A stretch of 53,274 nucleotides of DNA, from NCBI GenBank assembly GCA_012516785.1, contig JAAYWH010000013.1, positions 1 through 53,274 of the forward strand, given 5' to 3'. This document shows positions 27,692 through 36,921 of this stretch, one piece after another. Position numbers and translations under genes: made by a program. The stretch's first letter is position 1. Each line of letters begins with the position of its first letter. The notes beneath the pieces were generated by a model, which saw only the letters and a program-made list of their open reading frames with translations, searched no databases and was not told the DNA's origin. This DNA comes from Methanomicrobiales archaeon (GTDB taxonomy: Archaea > Halobacteriota > Methanomicrobia > Methanomicrobiales > Methanospirillaceae).

Positions 27692-27874
27692 TTAGTCCCT
27701 TCCCAGCATCGTGATCTTCAGTTCCGCTGAAGCGAGCAGGTCTTCGCACTGCCTGATGATGGCAGCGCCGCGTTCATACAACGCGATACTCTCATCAAGA
27801 CCGGTCTCGTTATCCTCGATCGTTTTTATGATCTCTTTTAACTCGTTCACCAGTTCTTCATAGGTCTTTGTCAT
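27692..27874 (-). CDS. xseB: exodeoxyribonuclease VII small subunit
   Basis: A 60-residue helical protein with the family's typical helix pair (TYEELVNELKEIIKTIED and LDESIALYERGAAIIRQCEDLL). XseB binds XseA in several copies and is needed for the activity of the complex on single-stranded DNA. Its ATG at 27874 lies inside the end of xseA (17-base overlap), so translation is coupled. Confidence 0.93.
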   Translation of the reverse strand: MTKTYEELVNELKEIIKTIEDNETGLDESIALYERGAAIIRQCEDLLASAELKITMLGRD

Positions 27875-29111
27875 GTGTCACGCTCCTGACAAGCAGGTCG
27901 AGCTTTCCCCCCTTCATCCGCGCCTGTATCTCAGTTCCCGGTTCGATCGCCTGCACTGATTTTACTGCCCTCCCGTCCTTTTCGATGATTGCGTATCCCC
28001 GCTCAAGCAGCCGCAGCGGATTCCTGTTCTCGATCTTCTCCAGAAACCCGCTTATCACCAGCCGCTGGATGGCAATCTTCCCGGTGAGCGCCCTTGAAAG
28101 CCTCTCGGCCATGACCGCTGCATCCTGCTGCCGGTCCGCTATCCGCCGTTGCATCCTTCCCGGGGCAATCCGTGTTCGGAGGTCAGACAGCTCCCGTGAT
28201 GCCCGGTCCAGTTTCCCGATGAGATCGGCCCCTAGCTTTCTCGAGTCAAGAGTGAGGCCTTCACGGAGCACCTCCCGGTCCTGCACGACGAGTTCGGCTG
28301 CTGCGGACGGGGTTGGTGCCCGGACATCAGCAGCAAAATCCGCAAGAGTGATATCGACCTCATGGCCGATTGCACTCACGACCGGGACGCTGCACCGTGA
28401 CAGTGCCCGGACTACGTCAGGATGGTTGAATGGAAAGAGGTCCTCGAAACTCCCCCCTCCCCTCCCGACAATGATGACATCAGCCCGGCCATCTATCCTC
28501 CGCAGGGCAGCAGCGATCTCCAGGTGGGCTGATTCCCCCTGGACAGCGGTCGGTGAGACGATGATCTCAAGGGGGAACCGCCGGGCAATGATATTCCTGA
28601 TATCCTGAAGCACCGCCCCCGTCTCTGATGTTACCACCCCCACTCTCATGGGAAACCGGGGGAGGGGGCGCTTCCTCTCTTCAGAAAAGAGCCCCTCTGC
28701 CGCAAGTTCGGCTTTCCATCGCTCAACAAGGAGATGCTTCTCCCCCACCCCCGCATGCCTCAGTTCCCTGGCGATGAACTGGTATTTCCCCTGCGGGGCG
28801 TAATGGGTGATGGATCCGAAAGCGATCACGTCCATGCCATCCCTGAACTCCCCCCCGATCCGTTTTGCATCGCTCCGCCACATGACACAGTTGATCACTG
28901 CGCCACAATTCTGTCCCCGTTCGCTCAGGGAGAAATACCGGTGGCCGGAGACATGGGGCCTGAAATTGGTCACTTCCCCCCGTATCCAGATGTCCTGGAT
29001 ACGGGTGTCATCGAGGATGGAGGATATGACCGATGAGATCTCGGAGATCGAGAAGACAGCGATTCCATGCTCCTCAGCCGCTCCGGGGAGTCCCTTCTGG
29101 GCGTATACCAT
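27858..29111 (-). CDS. xseA: exodeoxyribonuclease VII large subunit
   Basis: The catalytic chain of exonuclease VII (about 417 residues) degrades single-stranded DNA in both directions. An N-terminal OB fold (IWIRGEVTNFRPHVSGHRYFSL) is followed by the catalytic domain with GVVTSETGAVLQDI, GRGGGSFEDLFPF, and SAIGHEVDITLADFAADVRAPTPSAAAE. I chose the ATG at 29111; a TTG six bases upstream is possible. The family is mainly bacterial, so the archaeal copy may come from transfer, although base composition and codon use look like the neighbours. Confidence 0.95.
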   Translation of the reverse strand: MVYAQKGLPGAAEEHGIAVFSISEISSVISSILDDTRIQDIWIRGEVTNFRPHVSGHRYFSLSERGQNCGAVINCVMWRSDAKRIGGEFRDGMDVIAFGSITHYAPQGKYQFIARELRHAGVGEKHLLVERWKAELAAEGLFSEERKRPLPRFPMRVGVVTSETGAVLQDIRNIIARRFPLEIIVSPTAVQGESAHLEIAAALRRIDGRADVIIVGRGGGSFEDLFPFNHPDVVRALSRCSVPVVSAIGHEVDITLADFAADVRAPTPSAAAELVVQDREVLREGLTLDSRKLGADLIGKLDRASRELSDLRTRIAPGRMQRRIADRQQDAAVMAERLSRALTGKIAIQRLVISGFLEKIENRNPLRLLERGYAIIEKDGRAVKSVQAIEPGTEIQARMKGGKLDLLVRSVTHDKDL

Positions 29112-29151
29112 CAACAAATATTATGGCACCGGCGGAATATGAAATAGGATC

Positions 29152-29973
29152 ATGGTACGCCTTGCCGTGTCAAGCATGTTCTTCCATGAGTATACCCTAG
29201 ATGAGATCTTTGATTTCGTCGCCGAGGCAGGCCTTGACACGCTGGAGTTCTGGGTCGAGACTCCCGATTTCTGGCTCCGGGGACAACCTCTTCCCGAGCT
29301 CATCAGCTGCCTCTCCAGCCGGCCGGCACTACACCCCCTGACCATGCACGCACCCATCCTTGACCTGAACCCCTGTTCGATCAATCCCCGGGTGGCAGAA
29401 GCATCCGTGGAATATTGCCTTGCCTCCCTGATGATGGCAAAACGGATCGGTGCCGAAGTGCTGACCGTGCATCCCGGGAGGAGGACAGCAAAGCGACCTC
29501 CAGGTGCGGCTGATTTCAGGAGGTTTGACCACTACCTGTCGCTGCTCGAGTCTGCTGCCCGGAGAACTAGTGTGCGGGTGTCGATCGAGAACATGGAGAA
29601 AAAGGTCAACTCCCTCCTCTGCACCCCTGAATCAGTAAGGGAGATCCTTGACAGGGAGCACTGGCTCTCGTTCACCCTTGATGTCTCCCATGCCCTTGGC
29701 GTGTCACTGGAGGAGGTAGCAACCTACATCGATCTCTGTGGGGAGCGGCTGGGCAATGTCCACCTGTCGGGCGCAAACGGCGGGACCATGCATCTGCCGG
29801 TCGAGAACAACCCCGATATCACCACCATCCTTCATCTGCTTTCCGATGCCGGATACCAGGGGGTCATCACGTTCGAGTTCGAGGACCGGAATTTTAACCA
29901 TGACCTCTCCAGCGAGGAGAAGATCATCTTCCTTGCACGGCAAGCTGCCGTTGTGAGGGAAAGCCTCGGATAA
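29152..29973 (+). CDS. sugar phosphate isomerase/epimerase-like TIM-barrel protein
   Basis: A 273-residue protein of the AP-endonuclease-2/xylose-isomerase-like superfamily. Metal-binding positions are visible: HAP in LTMHAPILDLNP, H in LTVHPGRR, E in SIENMEKK, D and H in TLDVSHALG, H in GNVHLSG, and E in ITFEFE. Members act as endonuclease IV or sugar isomerases, and the substrate cannot be told here. An AGGATC ribosome binding site precedes the ATG. It is divergent from xseA with a shared AT-rich gap of 40 bases, which may hint at DNA repair. Confidence 0.8.
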   Translation: MVRLAVSSMFFHEYTLDEIFDFVAEAGLDTLEFWVETPDFWLRGQPLPELISCLSSRPALHPLTMHAPILDLNPCSINPRVAEASVEYCLASLMMAKRIGAEVLTVHPGRRTAKRPPGAADFRRFDHYLSLLESAARRTSVRVSIENMEKKVNSLLCTPESVREILDREHWLSFTLDVSHALGVSLEEVATYIDLCGERLGNVHLSGANGGTMHLPVENNPDITTILHLLSDAGYQGVITFEFEDRNFNHDLSSEEKIIFLARQAAVVRESLG

Positions 29974-30068
29974 ACGCTGGTTTTATAAAAAGGGAATACG
30001 ATTACTGTATAAGTTTTCTTATCCATGAACCATAGAGCGTCGAGGGCCGCACTGGCGGCGTGGCTTCA

Positions 30069-31346
30069 ATGATCGAGTATGTTCTGCCGGTTCTGCTTTT
30101 CGTCATCTGTCTTGCACTCTCGGCATTCTTCTCAAGCTCGGAGATAGCCCTGATCTCACTGACCAGGGCAAAGGTCCGGACCCTGTTGAATGAAGGCAGG
30201 AAGGGATCGGAATCCCTTGCAACCCTGAAAGAGACCCCCAACCGGTTCCTGATCTCCATCCTGATCGGGAACAACATCGTCAACACGGCTGCTGCGTCCA
30301 TCGCAACAGCAGTAACCATCGCCATATTCGGTGACATAGGCGTCGGGATTGCCACCTTTGTCGTCGTGATCCTTCTCCTTTTCTTCGGGGAGATAGGCCC
30401 GAAGGTCTATGCAACCCGTCACAGTGAGAAACTCGCCCTCCGGGTTGCATCTCCGATACTGTATCTCTCCCGCATCCTCTCCCCCGTCATCTGGGGAATA
30501 GAGAAGATCACCGGGAAGTTCGGGGCTCCGGCCGCAATCGGTGAACCGAGCGTCACGGAAGAGGAGATCAAGGAATGGATAGAGGTGGGAAAAGAGGAGG
30601 GGACGATCGAGCAGGAAGAGCGCGAGATGCTCTACTCGGTCCTCGAGTTTGGTGATACCAACGCCCGCGAGATCATGACTCCCCGTGTGGATGTCGCGAT
30701 GATCGAGGATACCCTCACCCTCAACGAGGCGATGCAGATCTTCAACGAGACCGGCTTTTCAAGGCTGCCGGTGTATCATGACTCGGTGGACAACATCATC
30801 GGGATCCTGAACATCAAGGATGTCTTTTCGGCTGCATTCTCGATGAAGAAAGAGATCCCGATCAAGGAGCTGATGTACGATCCCTACTTTGTTCCCGAGA
30901 CAAAGAAGATCGATGATCTCTTAAAGGAACTGCAGCTCCGTAAAGTGCAGATGGCCATCATCCTCGATGAGTACGGCAGCTTCATTGGGATACTCACCGT
31001 CGAAGACATCCTCGAAGAACTGGTGGGGGATATCCTCGATGAATTCGATCGCGAAGAGCCTGAAATCCAGAAGATCGGCGAAGGTATCTACCTTGTCGAT
31101 GCAAAACTCTGGGTGGAAGACCTGAACGATGAACTGGATATCAGCCTGCCTGTCCACGAGTCCTACGAGACCATTGGCGGTCTTCTTATCGAGCGGCTCG
31201 GCCATATTCCTCATCCCGGAGAGACCGTGCACCTTGCCGAAGCTCATGTCACCCTGGTTGTCATGCAGATGCTCTCGCGCCGGATCGTGAAGGTCAAGCT
31301 GATCCTTCATACCCCCCCAGCACAGGATGACGAGGGAGATCAATGA
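30069..31346 (+). CDS. CNNM/CorC-type transporter (hemolysin family)
   Basis: A 425-residue membrane protein. The N-terminal DUF21 domain (residues about 1-190) has three or four helices and the family motif ALSAFFSSSEIALISL. A CBS pair (about 205-325: YSVLEFGDTNAREIMTPR and LMYDPYFVPETKKI) is followed by a C-terminal CorC/HlyC domain. Homologues export Mg2+ or act as Na+/Mg2+ exchangers; hemolysin is a historical name. I preferred the ATG at 30069 over an upstream GTG at 30060. The stop overlaps the purN start (ATGA). Confidence 0.9.
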   Translation: MIEYVLPVLLFVICLALSAFFSSSEIALISLTRAKVRTLLNEGRKGSESLATLKETPNRFLISILIGNNIVNTAAASIATAVTIAIFGDIGVGIATFVVVILLLFFGEIGPKVYATRHSEKLALRVASPILYLSRILSPVIWGIEKITGKFGAPAAIGEPSVTEEEIKEWIEVGKEEGTIEQEEREMLYSVLEFGDTNAREIMTPRVDVAMIEDTLTLNEAMQIFNETGFSRLPVYHDSVDNIIGILNIKDVFSAAFSMKKEIPIKELMYDPYFVPETKKIDDLLKELQLRKVQMAIILDEYGSFIGILTVEDILEELVGDILDEFDREEPEIQKIGEGIYLVDAKLWVEDLNDELDISLPVHESYETIGGLLIERLGHIPHPGETVHLAEAHVTLVVMQMLSRRIVKVKLILHTPPAQDDEGDQ

Positions 31347-31984
31347 AGACCAAGCGGATCGCGGTCCTGGCATCCGGCCGGGGCTCAAATTTCCAGGCAG
31401 TGATCGATGCTGTTGCGAGGGGGGAGATCCCGGCAACCTGCTGCGGGCTTGTCACCGACAACCCGGATGCTTATGCGATCGAGAGGGCACGAACAGCTGG
31501 TATCCCAGTGTATATCGTCGCCTATGGATCCTATCCCTCAAAAGAGGCATACGAAACGGCGTTGCGCAGGGTAATGGAGGATCTCGCTGCTGATCTGTAT
31601 ATCCTGGCCGGATATATGAGGATCCTGGGGAGCGGCATCGTGAAGCTCTTCCATGGCAGGCTGATCAATATCCATCCGGCCCTCCTCCCGGCGTTCCCCG
31701 GTCTGCACGCCCAGCGGCAGGCGCTCTCGTACGGGGTCAGGGTATCGGGCTGCACCGTCCATTTTGTGGATGAGGGTATGGACTCCGGGCCGGTGATTGT
31801 TCAGGCATGCGTGAACGTAGAAGACGAGGATGACGAGGAGGTGCTCGCTGCTCGCATCCTTGCCATGGAGCATCGCTGTCTCCCCACGGCAATCCGTCTC
31901 TTCTGCGAGGATCGTCTGATGGTTGAGGGAAGAAGAGTGCGGATCCTGCCAGGAAATGCTCTCTCTCCGGAATCCCGGTGCTGA
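31343..31984 (+). CDS. purN: phosphoribosylglycinamide formyltransferase
   Basis: GAR transformylase of purine synthesis (213 residues), transferring a formyl group from a folate-type carrier. The N-terminal strand IAVLASGRGSNFQAVIDAV, the catalytic Asn-His pair in LINIHPALLPAFPG and the Asp in VDEGMDSGP are present. Methanogens commonly use formate-dependent PurT and PurP routes, but PurN also occurs. It overlaps the transporter gene by four bases, which indicates one transcript with no obvious functional link. Confidence 0.93.
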   Translation: MKTKRIAVLASGRGSNFQAVIDAVARGEIPATCCGLVTDNPDAYAIERARTAGIPVYIVAYGSYPSKEAYETALRRVMEDLAADLYILAGYMRILGSGIVKLFHGRLINIHPALLPAFPGLHAQRQALSYGVRVSGCTVHFVDEGMDSGPVIVQACVNVEDEDDEEVLAARILAMEHRCLPTAIRLFCEDRLMVEGRRVRILPGNALSPESRC

Positions 31985-32085
31985 TTGCCTAAATCCCTGG
32001 TCATCCTGGCGTTGGATCATCATGATAATCCCAGAGAGCAAAGGATACACCAGCCATCCCCGTCAATGACAAAGAGGATCTGATA

Positions 32086-32406
32086 GTGAGCCGCTCCCAG
32101 CCCCCCCAGTCCAAGAAGATTGCCCGGGAGAGGATTGCTCTCCTGTTCAGGAGAGCGGGCGAGTTCTTCCCGGATGATCCGCTCGTGAGTGATCGATGCG
32201 TGGCACTGGCACGACGGATCTCCATGCGGCACCGGGTGAGGATCGACCGGGTATACCGGAGGCAGTTCTGCCGGTTCTGCCACCGGTATCTGGTTCCCGG
32301 GAGGAATGCCAGGGTACGGATCACGAGAGGGAAGGTTGTCATGACCTGTCTTTCGTGTAAAAGACAGGTGCGGATTCCGGTGAAAAAGGAGCATGAAAGC
32401 GGATAA
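32086..32406 (+). CDS. rnp4: ribonuclease P protein component 4 (Rpp21/Rpr2)
   Basis: A 106-residue basic protein of archaeal RNase P, which trims the 5' leader of pre-tRNA. Two zinc pairs are present: CRFC and CLSC. The first half is helical and Arg-rich (ARRISMRHRVRIDRVYRR). The GTG at 32086 has AGAGGAT upstream. Its 3' end overlaps the YhbY gene by 14 bases, so the two are co-translated. Confidence 0.92.
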   Translation: MSRSQPPQSKKIARERIALLFRRAGEFFPDDPLVSDRCVALARRISMRHRVRIDRVYRRQFCRFCHRYLVPGRNARVRITRGKVVMTCLSCKRQVRIPVKKEHESG

Positions 32407-32641
32407 GAGCAACAACCTGATGCAGGATCTCCGTCCGACCGTCTGGATCGGCAAGCAGGGATGCAGTGACACGATCATCCAGGAGATCGTCGCTCAACTG
32501 AAGAAAAGGGACGTGGTCAAGGTGAAATGGCTGCAGAACACCGAGGTCGACCCCGAAGCCATTGCAGCGCAGGCAAAAGCGTTTCTCGTGGAAGTACGGG
32601 GCAGGACCTTGGTACTTGCCCGTCACCAGAAGAAGCGGTGA
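32393..32641 (+). CDS. YhbY/CRM-domain RNA-binding protein
   Basis: An 82-residue single CRM-domain protein with the family's beginning (LRPTVWIGKQGCSDTIIQEIVAQLKKRDVVKVKW) and ending (VEVRGRTLVLARHQ). YhbY-like proteins associate with the large ribosomal subunit. It follows the RNase P protein gene by overlap, a conserved archaeal pairing. A T-run at 32645-32650 may mark its end. Confidence 0.88.
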   Translation: MKADKSNNLMQDLRPTVWIGKQGCSDTIIQEIVAQLKKRDVVKVKWLQNTEVDPEAIAAQAKAFLVEVRGRTLVLARHQKKR

Positions 32642-32673
32642 ACCTTTTTTATTTTGCGGCGGTACCCTGCTCG

Positions 32674-32686
32674 AAATATATAAAAG
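32674..32686 (+). promoter_or_regulatory. TATA box of the rps19e translation cluster
   Basis: AAATATATAAAAG is a very strong archaeal box A, about 62 bases before the rps19e ATG at 32748. It predicts a leader of about 40 bases. It probably drives much of the following co-directional cluster. Confidence 0.6.
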
Positions 32687-32747
32687 TATTATGAACCAAT
32701 ATGTAAAGACTGTTAAATCAATTCGGTGACAGTGAGGTTATAAGAGG

Positions 32748-33179
32748 ATGACAACGGTATTTGATGTGCCGGCTGATCGCTACATTCGCTCCCTTGCGGA
32801 GGAACTGAAGAAGAAGCCGGAGATCACCCCCCCTGAATGGTCACTTTTTGCCAAGACCGGGGTTCACAAGGAGATGCCCCCGGAGGACCCAGATTGGTGG
32901 TTCGTCCGGGTAGCATCCATCATGCGCCGGGTCTACATAGATGGACCTATAGGCGTTGAGCGGATGAGAACATTCTATGGCGGAGGCAAGAACCGTGGCT
33001 CCAGGCCGACACAGTTCCGGAAAGGAAGCGGCTCGATCCTTCGAAAGTCACTCCAGCAGCTCGAGGCTGCGGGACTGATCATCCATGACAAGACCGGGCG
33101 GAGGATCTCACCCCAGGGGATGTCTTTCATGGACAATCTTGCCCGAAGCTTAGTACAACAGGCAGAGAAGACTGCCTGA
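32748..33179 (+). CDS. rps19e: ribosomal protein S19e
   Basis: A 143-residue small-subunit protein with the family motif PPEWSLFAKTGVHKEMPPEDPDWWFVRVAS and GGGKNRGSRPTQFRKGSGSILRK. A winged-helix-like fold binds rRNA. The ATG has AGAGG immediately upstream. It is the first gene of the translation cluster. Confidence 0.97.
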   Translation: MTTVFDVPADRYIRSLAEELKKKPEITPPEWSLFAKTGVHKEMPPEDPDWWFVRVASIMRRVYIDGPIGVERMRTFYGGGKNRGSRPTQFRKGSGSILRKSLQQLEAAGLIIHDKTGRRISPQGMSFMDNLARSLVQQAEKTA

Positions 33180-33195
33180 ATGCGGGGAATACACC

Positions 33196-33537
33196 ATGGG
33201 AGACGATGAGCTTGCTGAAATCCGCCGGAGGCGGATGGCGCAGATGCAGCAGCAGGCAATGGATCAGCAGATGATGCAGGAGGATATGGAGCGGCAGAAA
33301 CAGGCTGATGCCCAGCTGCACATGGTCCTTCTGCAGATCCTTGAACCTGAAGCACGTGAGCGGCTCAATGCAGTCCGGCTCGCCCGGCCGGAATTTGCCC
33401 GGGCGGTTGAGCAGCAGCTGGTGCTCCTTGCCCAGAGCGGTCGTCTCAAGCAGAAGATCACTGATGCGCAGTTGAAAGCGCTGCTGCAGCAGATACAGCC
33501 GGCAAAGAAGGAATTCAATATCCGAAGGAAAGGATGA
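33196..33537 (+). CDS. PDCD5-family DNA-binding protein
   Basis: A 113-residue Gln-rich helical protein of the PDCD5/TFAR19 family. It begins with a long basic-acidic helix (LAEIRRRRMAQMQQQ) and ends with the conserved [18 protein letters not shown]. Archaeal members bind DNA in vitro, and the cellular role is unclear. Its position after rps19e is conserved in archaea. Its TGA overlaps the next gene's ATG. Confidence 0.92.
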   Translation: MGDDELAEIRRRRMAQMQQQAMDQQMMQEDMERQKQADAQLHMVLLQILEPEARERLNAVRLARPEFARAVEQQLVLLAQSGRLKQKITDAQLKALLQQIQPAKKEFNIRRKG

Positions 33538-34145
33538 AGGCAGGGGTGCTCTTTTCCGGTGGGAAAGACAGCTCCCTTGCAGCGCTTCTGCTCTCCCGTG
33601 ATTACGAGGTCGAGCTGAACACCTTCATCTTCAACCAGGAAGACGATACCGCCGGGGTCGAGAACGCGGCCCGGGCTGTCGGCCTCCCATGGAGGCGGAG
33701 GATATTTGATGAAGGTTTCCTGGAGCGGGTCATCGGAATGATCGTGTCATGCGGGTATCCAAACGAGGGGATTCAGGAGGTACACCGGACGGCAGTGGAA
33801 CTGCTGTGCCGTGACTACCCGGTCGTTGCCGATGGTACACGCATGGATGACCGCATCCCCATGCTCACGCGCAACGAGGTGCAGAGCCTCCAGGACAGGA
33901 CCGGGTGCTCCTACCTGCGCCCGCTCCTTGGATATGGGAAAAGGGAGGTGGATCGGCTTGCCCGGTGCCACTTCGTTATCGTCAACGGGCAGACCGGCCA
34001 GATCGAAAACGGTGACTATGAACGCAGGATACGGAATGGAATCGCAGCAGAAGGGCTCGATCCCAGGGCATACTTTCCGGAAGTGCACGAGCAGTCACTG
34101 GTCCTCTCCCGGGCAGTCCCAGGAACAGAGGTGAAATTCAGATGA
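33534..34145 (+). CDS. PP-loop (N-type) ATP pyrophosphatase-like protein
   Basis: A 203-residue protein with the PP-loop [13 protein letters not shown] at residues 8-20 and a [11 protein letters not shown] segment typical of adenylating enzymes of the asparagine-synthase or ThiI type. Related families modify tRNA bases or diphthamide. The exact substrate is not known, and its place between PDCD5 and rpl39e suggests a ribosome- or tRNA-related job. It overlaps both neighbours by four bases. Confidence 0.8.
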   Translation: MKAGVLFSGGKDSSLAALLLSRDYEVELNTFIFNQEDDTAGVENAARAVGLPWRRRIFDEGFLERVIGMIVSCGYPNEGIQEVHRTAVELLCRDYPVVADGTRMDDRIPMLTRNEVQSLQDRTGCSYLRPLLGYGKREVDRLARCHFVIVNGQTGQIENGDYERRIRNGIAAEGLDPRAYFPEVHEQSLVLSRAVPGTEVKFR

Positions 34146-34294
34146 GTAAATCCACAAAAGGTTTCAAGATCCGACTCGCAAAGGCTTGCGAACAGAACAG
34201 GCGGGTTCCGCAATGGGTGATGCTCCGCACCAAGCGTGCAGTGGTTTCCCATCCCCGGCGCCGGAACTGGAGAAGGAGCGCCCTGAAGGTGTGA
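34142..34294 (+). CDS. rpl39e: ribosomal protein L39e
   Basis: A very small (50-residue) basic protein that lines the ribosomal exit tunnel. The reading is [19 protein letters not shown], followed by [13 protein letters not shown] and [14 protein letters not shown], which matches the family's W and Arg pattern. The ATG overlaps the preceding TGA (ATGA). Confidence 0.95.
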   Translation: MSKSTKGFKIRLAKACEQNRRVPQWVMLRTKRAVVSHPRRRNWRRSALKV

Positions 34295-34298
34295 AAAC

Positions 34299-34562
34299 AT
34301 GGCAGAAAAGACGCAGGAACAGATCTATATCATACCTCTCCGCGACGCACGTCGTGCACCGCGATGGAAGAGAAGCCATACTGCCATCAAGGACATACGG
34401 AAATATCTCGAGAAGCACTTAAAAAGTCACGATGTGAAGCTTGACAAGAGCATCAACGAGAGGATCTGGGACCGGGGTTCGGAGAATCCCCCATCACGTG
34501 TGCGTGTCCGCGCCATGAAATTCGATGATGGGCAGGTCCAGGCTGAGCTTGCTGAGGAATGA
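34299..34562 (+). CDS. rpl31e: ribosomal protein L31e
   Basis: A large-subunit protein of 87 residues with the conserved [19 protein letters not shown] and a basic helix followed by the [20 protein letters not shown] stretch. It begins four bases after the rpl39e stop codon. Confidence 0.96.
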   Translation: MAEKTQEQIYIIPLRDARRAPRWKRSHTAIKDIRKYLEKHLKSHDVKLDKSINERIWDRGSENPPSRVRVRAMKFDDGQVQAELAEE

Positions 34563-34563
34563 G

Positions 34564-35232
34564 ATGGAAAAAACGGTCTCGTTCGGCGGGGATTGCAACA
34601 TCGGCGTGTTCACGAGAGTTTTTGATGACATCGCCGTGGTCCCCCCCAATGCACCCGGTGACTTCTGTGAAGCACTGACCGGATTGCTCGGGGTGGAGAT
34701 CGTAGAGACCACCATTCAGGGCAGTGCCATCATCGGGTCCCTCCTTGCCGGAAACCGCCATGGATTCGTGGTGAGCGGTTTTGCCGAAGAGACCGAGATC
34801 GCGCGCCTGTCAGAATACCGGGAACTCTGCCTGCTTACGCACACGATGAACGCTGCCGGCAATATCCTGCTTGCCAGCGACTCCCTTACCCTGGCACATC
34901 CTGATATGCCGGAACAGATGGCAGAGGAGATCGGTGACATTCTCAAAACCCCGGTCCACAGGACAACAATTGCCGGGATCAAGACAGTCGGCATGGCAGC
35001 AGTCGCCTCGGCCCGGGGTATCATGGTTCACCCCCGCACCACCCGCCATGAACTGGCCGGGCTTGAGAGCCTGAGTGACCTTCCGATCGGGACCGGATCA
35101 GTGAACATGGGAAGTGGCCTTGTCGGGACCGGGCTCGTTGCCAATTCACGGGGATACATGGCAGGGCTTGAGACCACCGGATTTGAACTTGGACGAATCG
35201 ATGATATATTTGGATTCCTGGAGAGAACATGA
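34564..35232 (+). CDS. eif6: translation initiation factor 6
   Basis: aIF6 is an anti-association factor that binds the large ribosomal subunit. The 222-residue protein has the five-fold repeated GN-x-G-type pattern (GSLLAGNRHGFVVS; GTGLVANSRGYMAG). The ATG at 34564 follows GAGG by 5 bases, and a longer in-frame start at 34525 would enter the rpl31e gene. It overlaps rpl18a. Confidence 0.96.
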   Translation: MEKTVSFGGDCNIGVFTRVFDDIAVVPPNAPGDFCEALTGLLGVEIVETTIQGSAIIGSLLAGNRHGFVVSGFAEETEIARLSEYRELCLLTHTMNAAGNILLASDSLTLAHPDMPEQMAEEIGDILKTPVHRTTIAGIKTVGMAAVASARGIMVHPRTTRHELAGLESLSDLPIGTGSVNMGSGLVGTGLVANSRGYMAGLETTGFELGRIDDIFGFLERT

Positions 35233-35423
35233 TGCAGAACATGAAATTTGAAGTGACGGGCACCTTCATGATCGGGGATGAATGGCACCCCTACCGGAAA
35301 GTGATCGAGGCCCCCAACGAGGTACAGGCAAAAGAGCGAACCTTTGCGGTCATCGGGAGCAAACATCGCCTGAAACGAAGGTATATCACCGTCAATGCCG
35401 TTACTCCTGTGAATGGTGAATAA
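35229..35423 (+). CDS. rpl18a: ribosomal protein L18a/LX
   Basis: A 64-residue LX protein (L20e/L18Ae). It starts with the beta strand KFEVTGTFMIGDEWHPYRKV and ends IGSKHRLKRRYITVNAV. The ATG at 35229 overlaps the aIF6 stop codon, and ATG codons at 35232 and 35241 are alternatives. Confidence 0.93.
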   Translation: MMQNMKFEVTGTFMIGDEWHPYRKVIEAPNEVQAKERTFAVIGSKHRLKRRYITVNAVTPVNGE

Positions 35424-35889
35424 CGTGGACCGCGTGGACCCGCGGGAGCTTCAGTCGCTTCAGCTGTACCTGAACGACTACCGGCAGCAGGCGGAGATAT
35501 TTACCCAGCAGCTTGCGCTCCTTGAAGAGGGGAGGATGGAGGCGCTCGCCGCGATCGAGGCGCTCGAAGGGGCTGCAGCAGCACCGGACAGCATTGTCCT
35601 CCTCCAGATCGGTGGAGGAGTGAGCGTTCGTGCCCGTATCCTTGATCCCGATCGTGTCCTTCTCAATATCGGGGCTGATGTGATCGTTGAGCGGCCGAAT
35701 GCTGCGGCACAGGACTATCTGAAGGACCGTATCACGGAGATGGAAGCATCAGCAAAGAAGGTTGCCGAGACCCTTGAGCGGCTCCGGGTACAGATGAACG
35801 AGCTCGCCCGCAGGATTGAGCTGGGATACCAGCAGGCACAGATGGCCCAGATGCAGCCTCCACCTGTTCCGGAAGCCGGGGAAGAGTGA
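35413..35889 (+). CDS. pfdA: prefoldin alpha subunit
   Basis: A 158-residue chaperone subunit that passes unfolded proteins to the thermosome. Two long coiled-coil helices (about 10-50 and 95-140) flank a beta-hairpin region (VLLQIGGGVSVRARI). The C-terminal tail is Gln-, Met- and Pro-rich. It overlaps rpl18a by 11 bases. Confidence 0.93.
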   Translation: MVNNVDRVDPRELQSLQLYLNDYRQQAEIFTQQLALLEEGRMEALAAIEALEGAAAAPDSIVLLQIGGGVSVRARILDPDRVLLNIGADVIVERPNAAAQDYLKDRITEMEASAKKVAETLERLRVQMNELARRIELGYQQAQMAQMQPPPVPEAGEE

Positions 35890-35907
35890 ACGGGGAGAAC
35901 CATCGGT

Positions 35908-36921
35908 ATGTTTGACGGGCTCCGTGCTAAGCTCCAGAAGATCCAGGGCGGGCTTTCCCAGAGCATCGAATCTGCCTCTGAAAAAGAAGCGATCCCTCCC
36001 ACCAGTTCCGGTGGGACGGAGAAGAATCCGACTATCCTCGGAAAGGTAAAAGTCCTCCTCACTGACCGCGAGTTCCTTGTCGATGAGAAGGATATCAGAG
36101 AACCCCTCTTTGAACTTGAGATGGTCCTCCTCGAGAATGATGTGGCACTCCCTGTCACCGATGAGATCATCAGCCATATCAGAAAGGACCTGACGGGCAG
36201 CCGCAGGAAGATCGGCGAATCCGTTGATTCCATCGTAACCTCCGCGTTGCGGGGGGCATTGCTCGATGTCCTGGGGGAGGGTTTCGACCTCGTCTCCTAC
36301 CTCAGCTCCCATGAAAAACCAGTCAAGATCCTTTTTACCGGTGTGAACGGCACCGGCAAGACCACCACTGTCGCCAAGGTCGGCTCTTTCCTGAAGAAGA
36401 ACGGATTCTCTGTTGTCATCGGCGCAGGAGATACCTTCCGTGCAGGAGCCCTTGAACAGATCGATGTCCATGCACAGCGCCTCGGGATCAAGATCATCCA
36501 GCACCAGGCAGGGGGCGATCCCTCGGCTGTTCTGTATGACGCCGTACAGTATGCGGAGGCCCACCACATCGATGCGGTGCTTGCTGATACGGCAGGCAGG
36601 TTCCACAACCGGGTGAACCTCATGAACCAGCTCGACAAGATCCGGCGGGTCATGAAACCCGATCTGATCGTATATGTCGATGAAGCGGTCGCCGGGAACG
36701 ATGCAGTGGTCCGGGCTCACGAGTTCGAGAAGGCGGTGGGGGCAGACGCCGTGGTCCTCACAAAAGCAGATATGGATCCCAAGGGGGGTGCCGCGATATC
36801 GATTGCACATACTATCGGAAAACCCCTGATGTTTCTCGGGACCGGGCAGGGCTACGATGACCTGGTCCCCTTCTCACCTGATCAGGTGGTAGGCGATCTG
36901 CTCGCGGAGGAAGCCAGATGA
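35908..36921 (+). CDS. ftsY: signal recognition particle receptor FtsY
   Basis: The SRP receptor GTPase (337 residues) guides ribosomes to the membrane. An N-terminal acidic-helical part precedes the NG domain: P-loop [10 protein letters not shown], the [10 protein letters not shown] motif, DTAGRFHN, and [16 protein letters not shown] box is not needed as it sits within the cluster. Its stop overlaps srp54 by four bases, joining receptor and particle in one operon. Confidence 0.97.
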   Translation: MFDGLRAKLQKIQGGLSQSIESASEKEAIPPTSSGGTEKNPTILGKVKVLLTDREFLVDEKDIREPLFELEMVLLENDVALPVTDEIISHIRKDLTGSRRKIGESVDSIVTSALRGALLDVLGEGFDLVSYLSSHEKPVKILFTGVNGTGKTTTVAKVGSFLKKNGFSVVIGAGDTFRAGALEQIDVHAQRLGIKIIQHQAGGDPSAVLYDAVQYAEAHHIDAVLADTAGRFHNRVNLMNQLDKIRRVMKPDLIVYVDEAVAGNDAVVRAHEFEKAVGADAVVLTKADMDPKGGAAISIAHTIGKPLMFLGTGQGYDDLVPFSPDQVVGDLLAEEAR

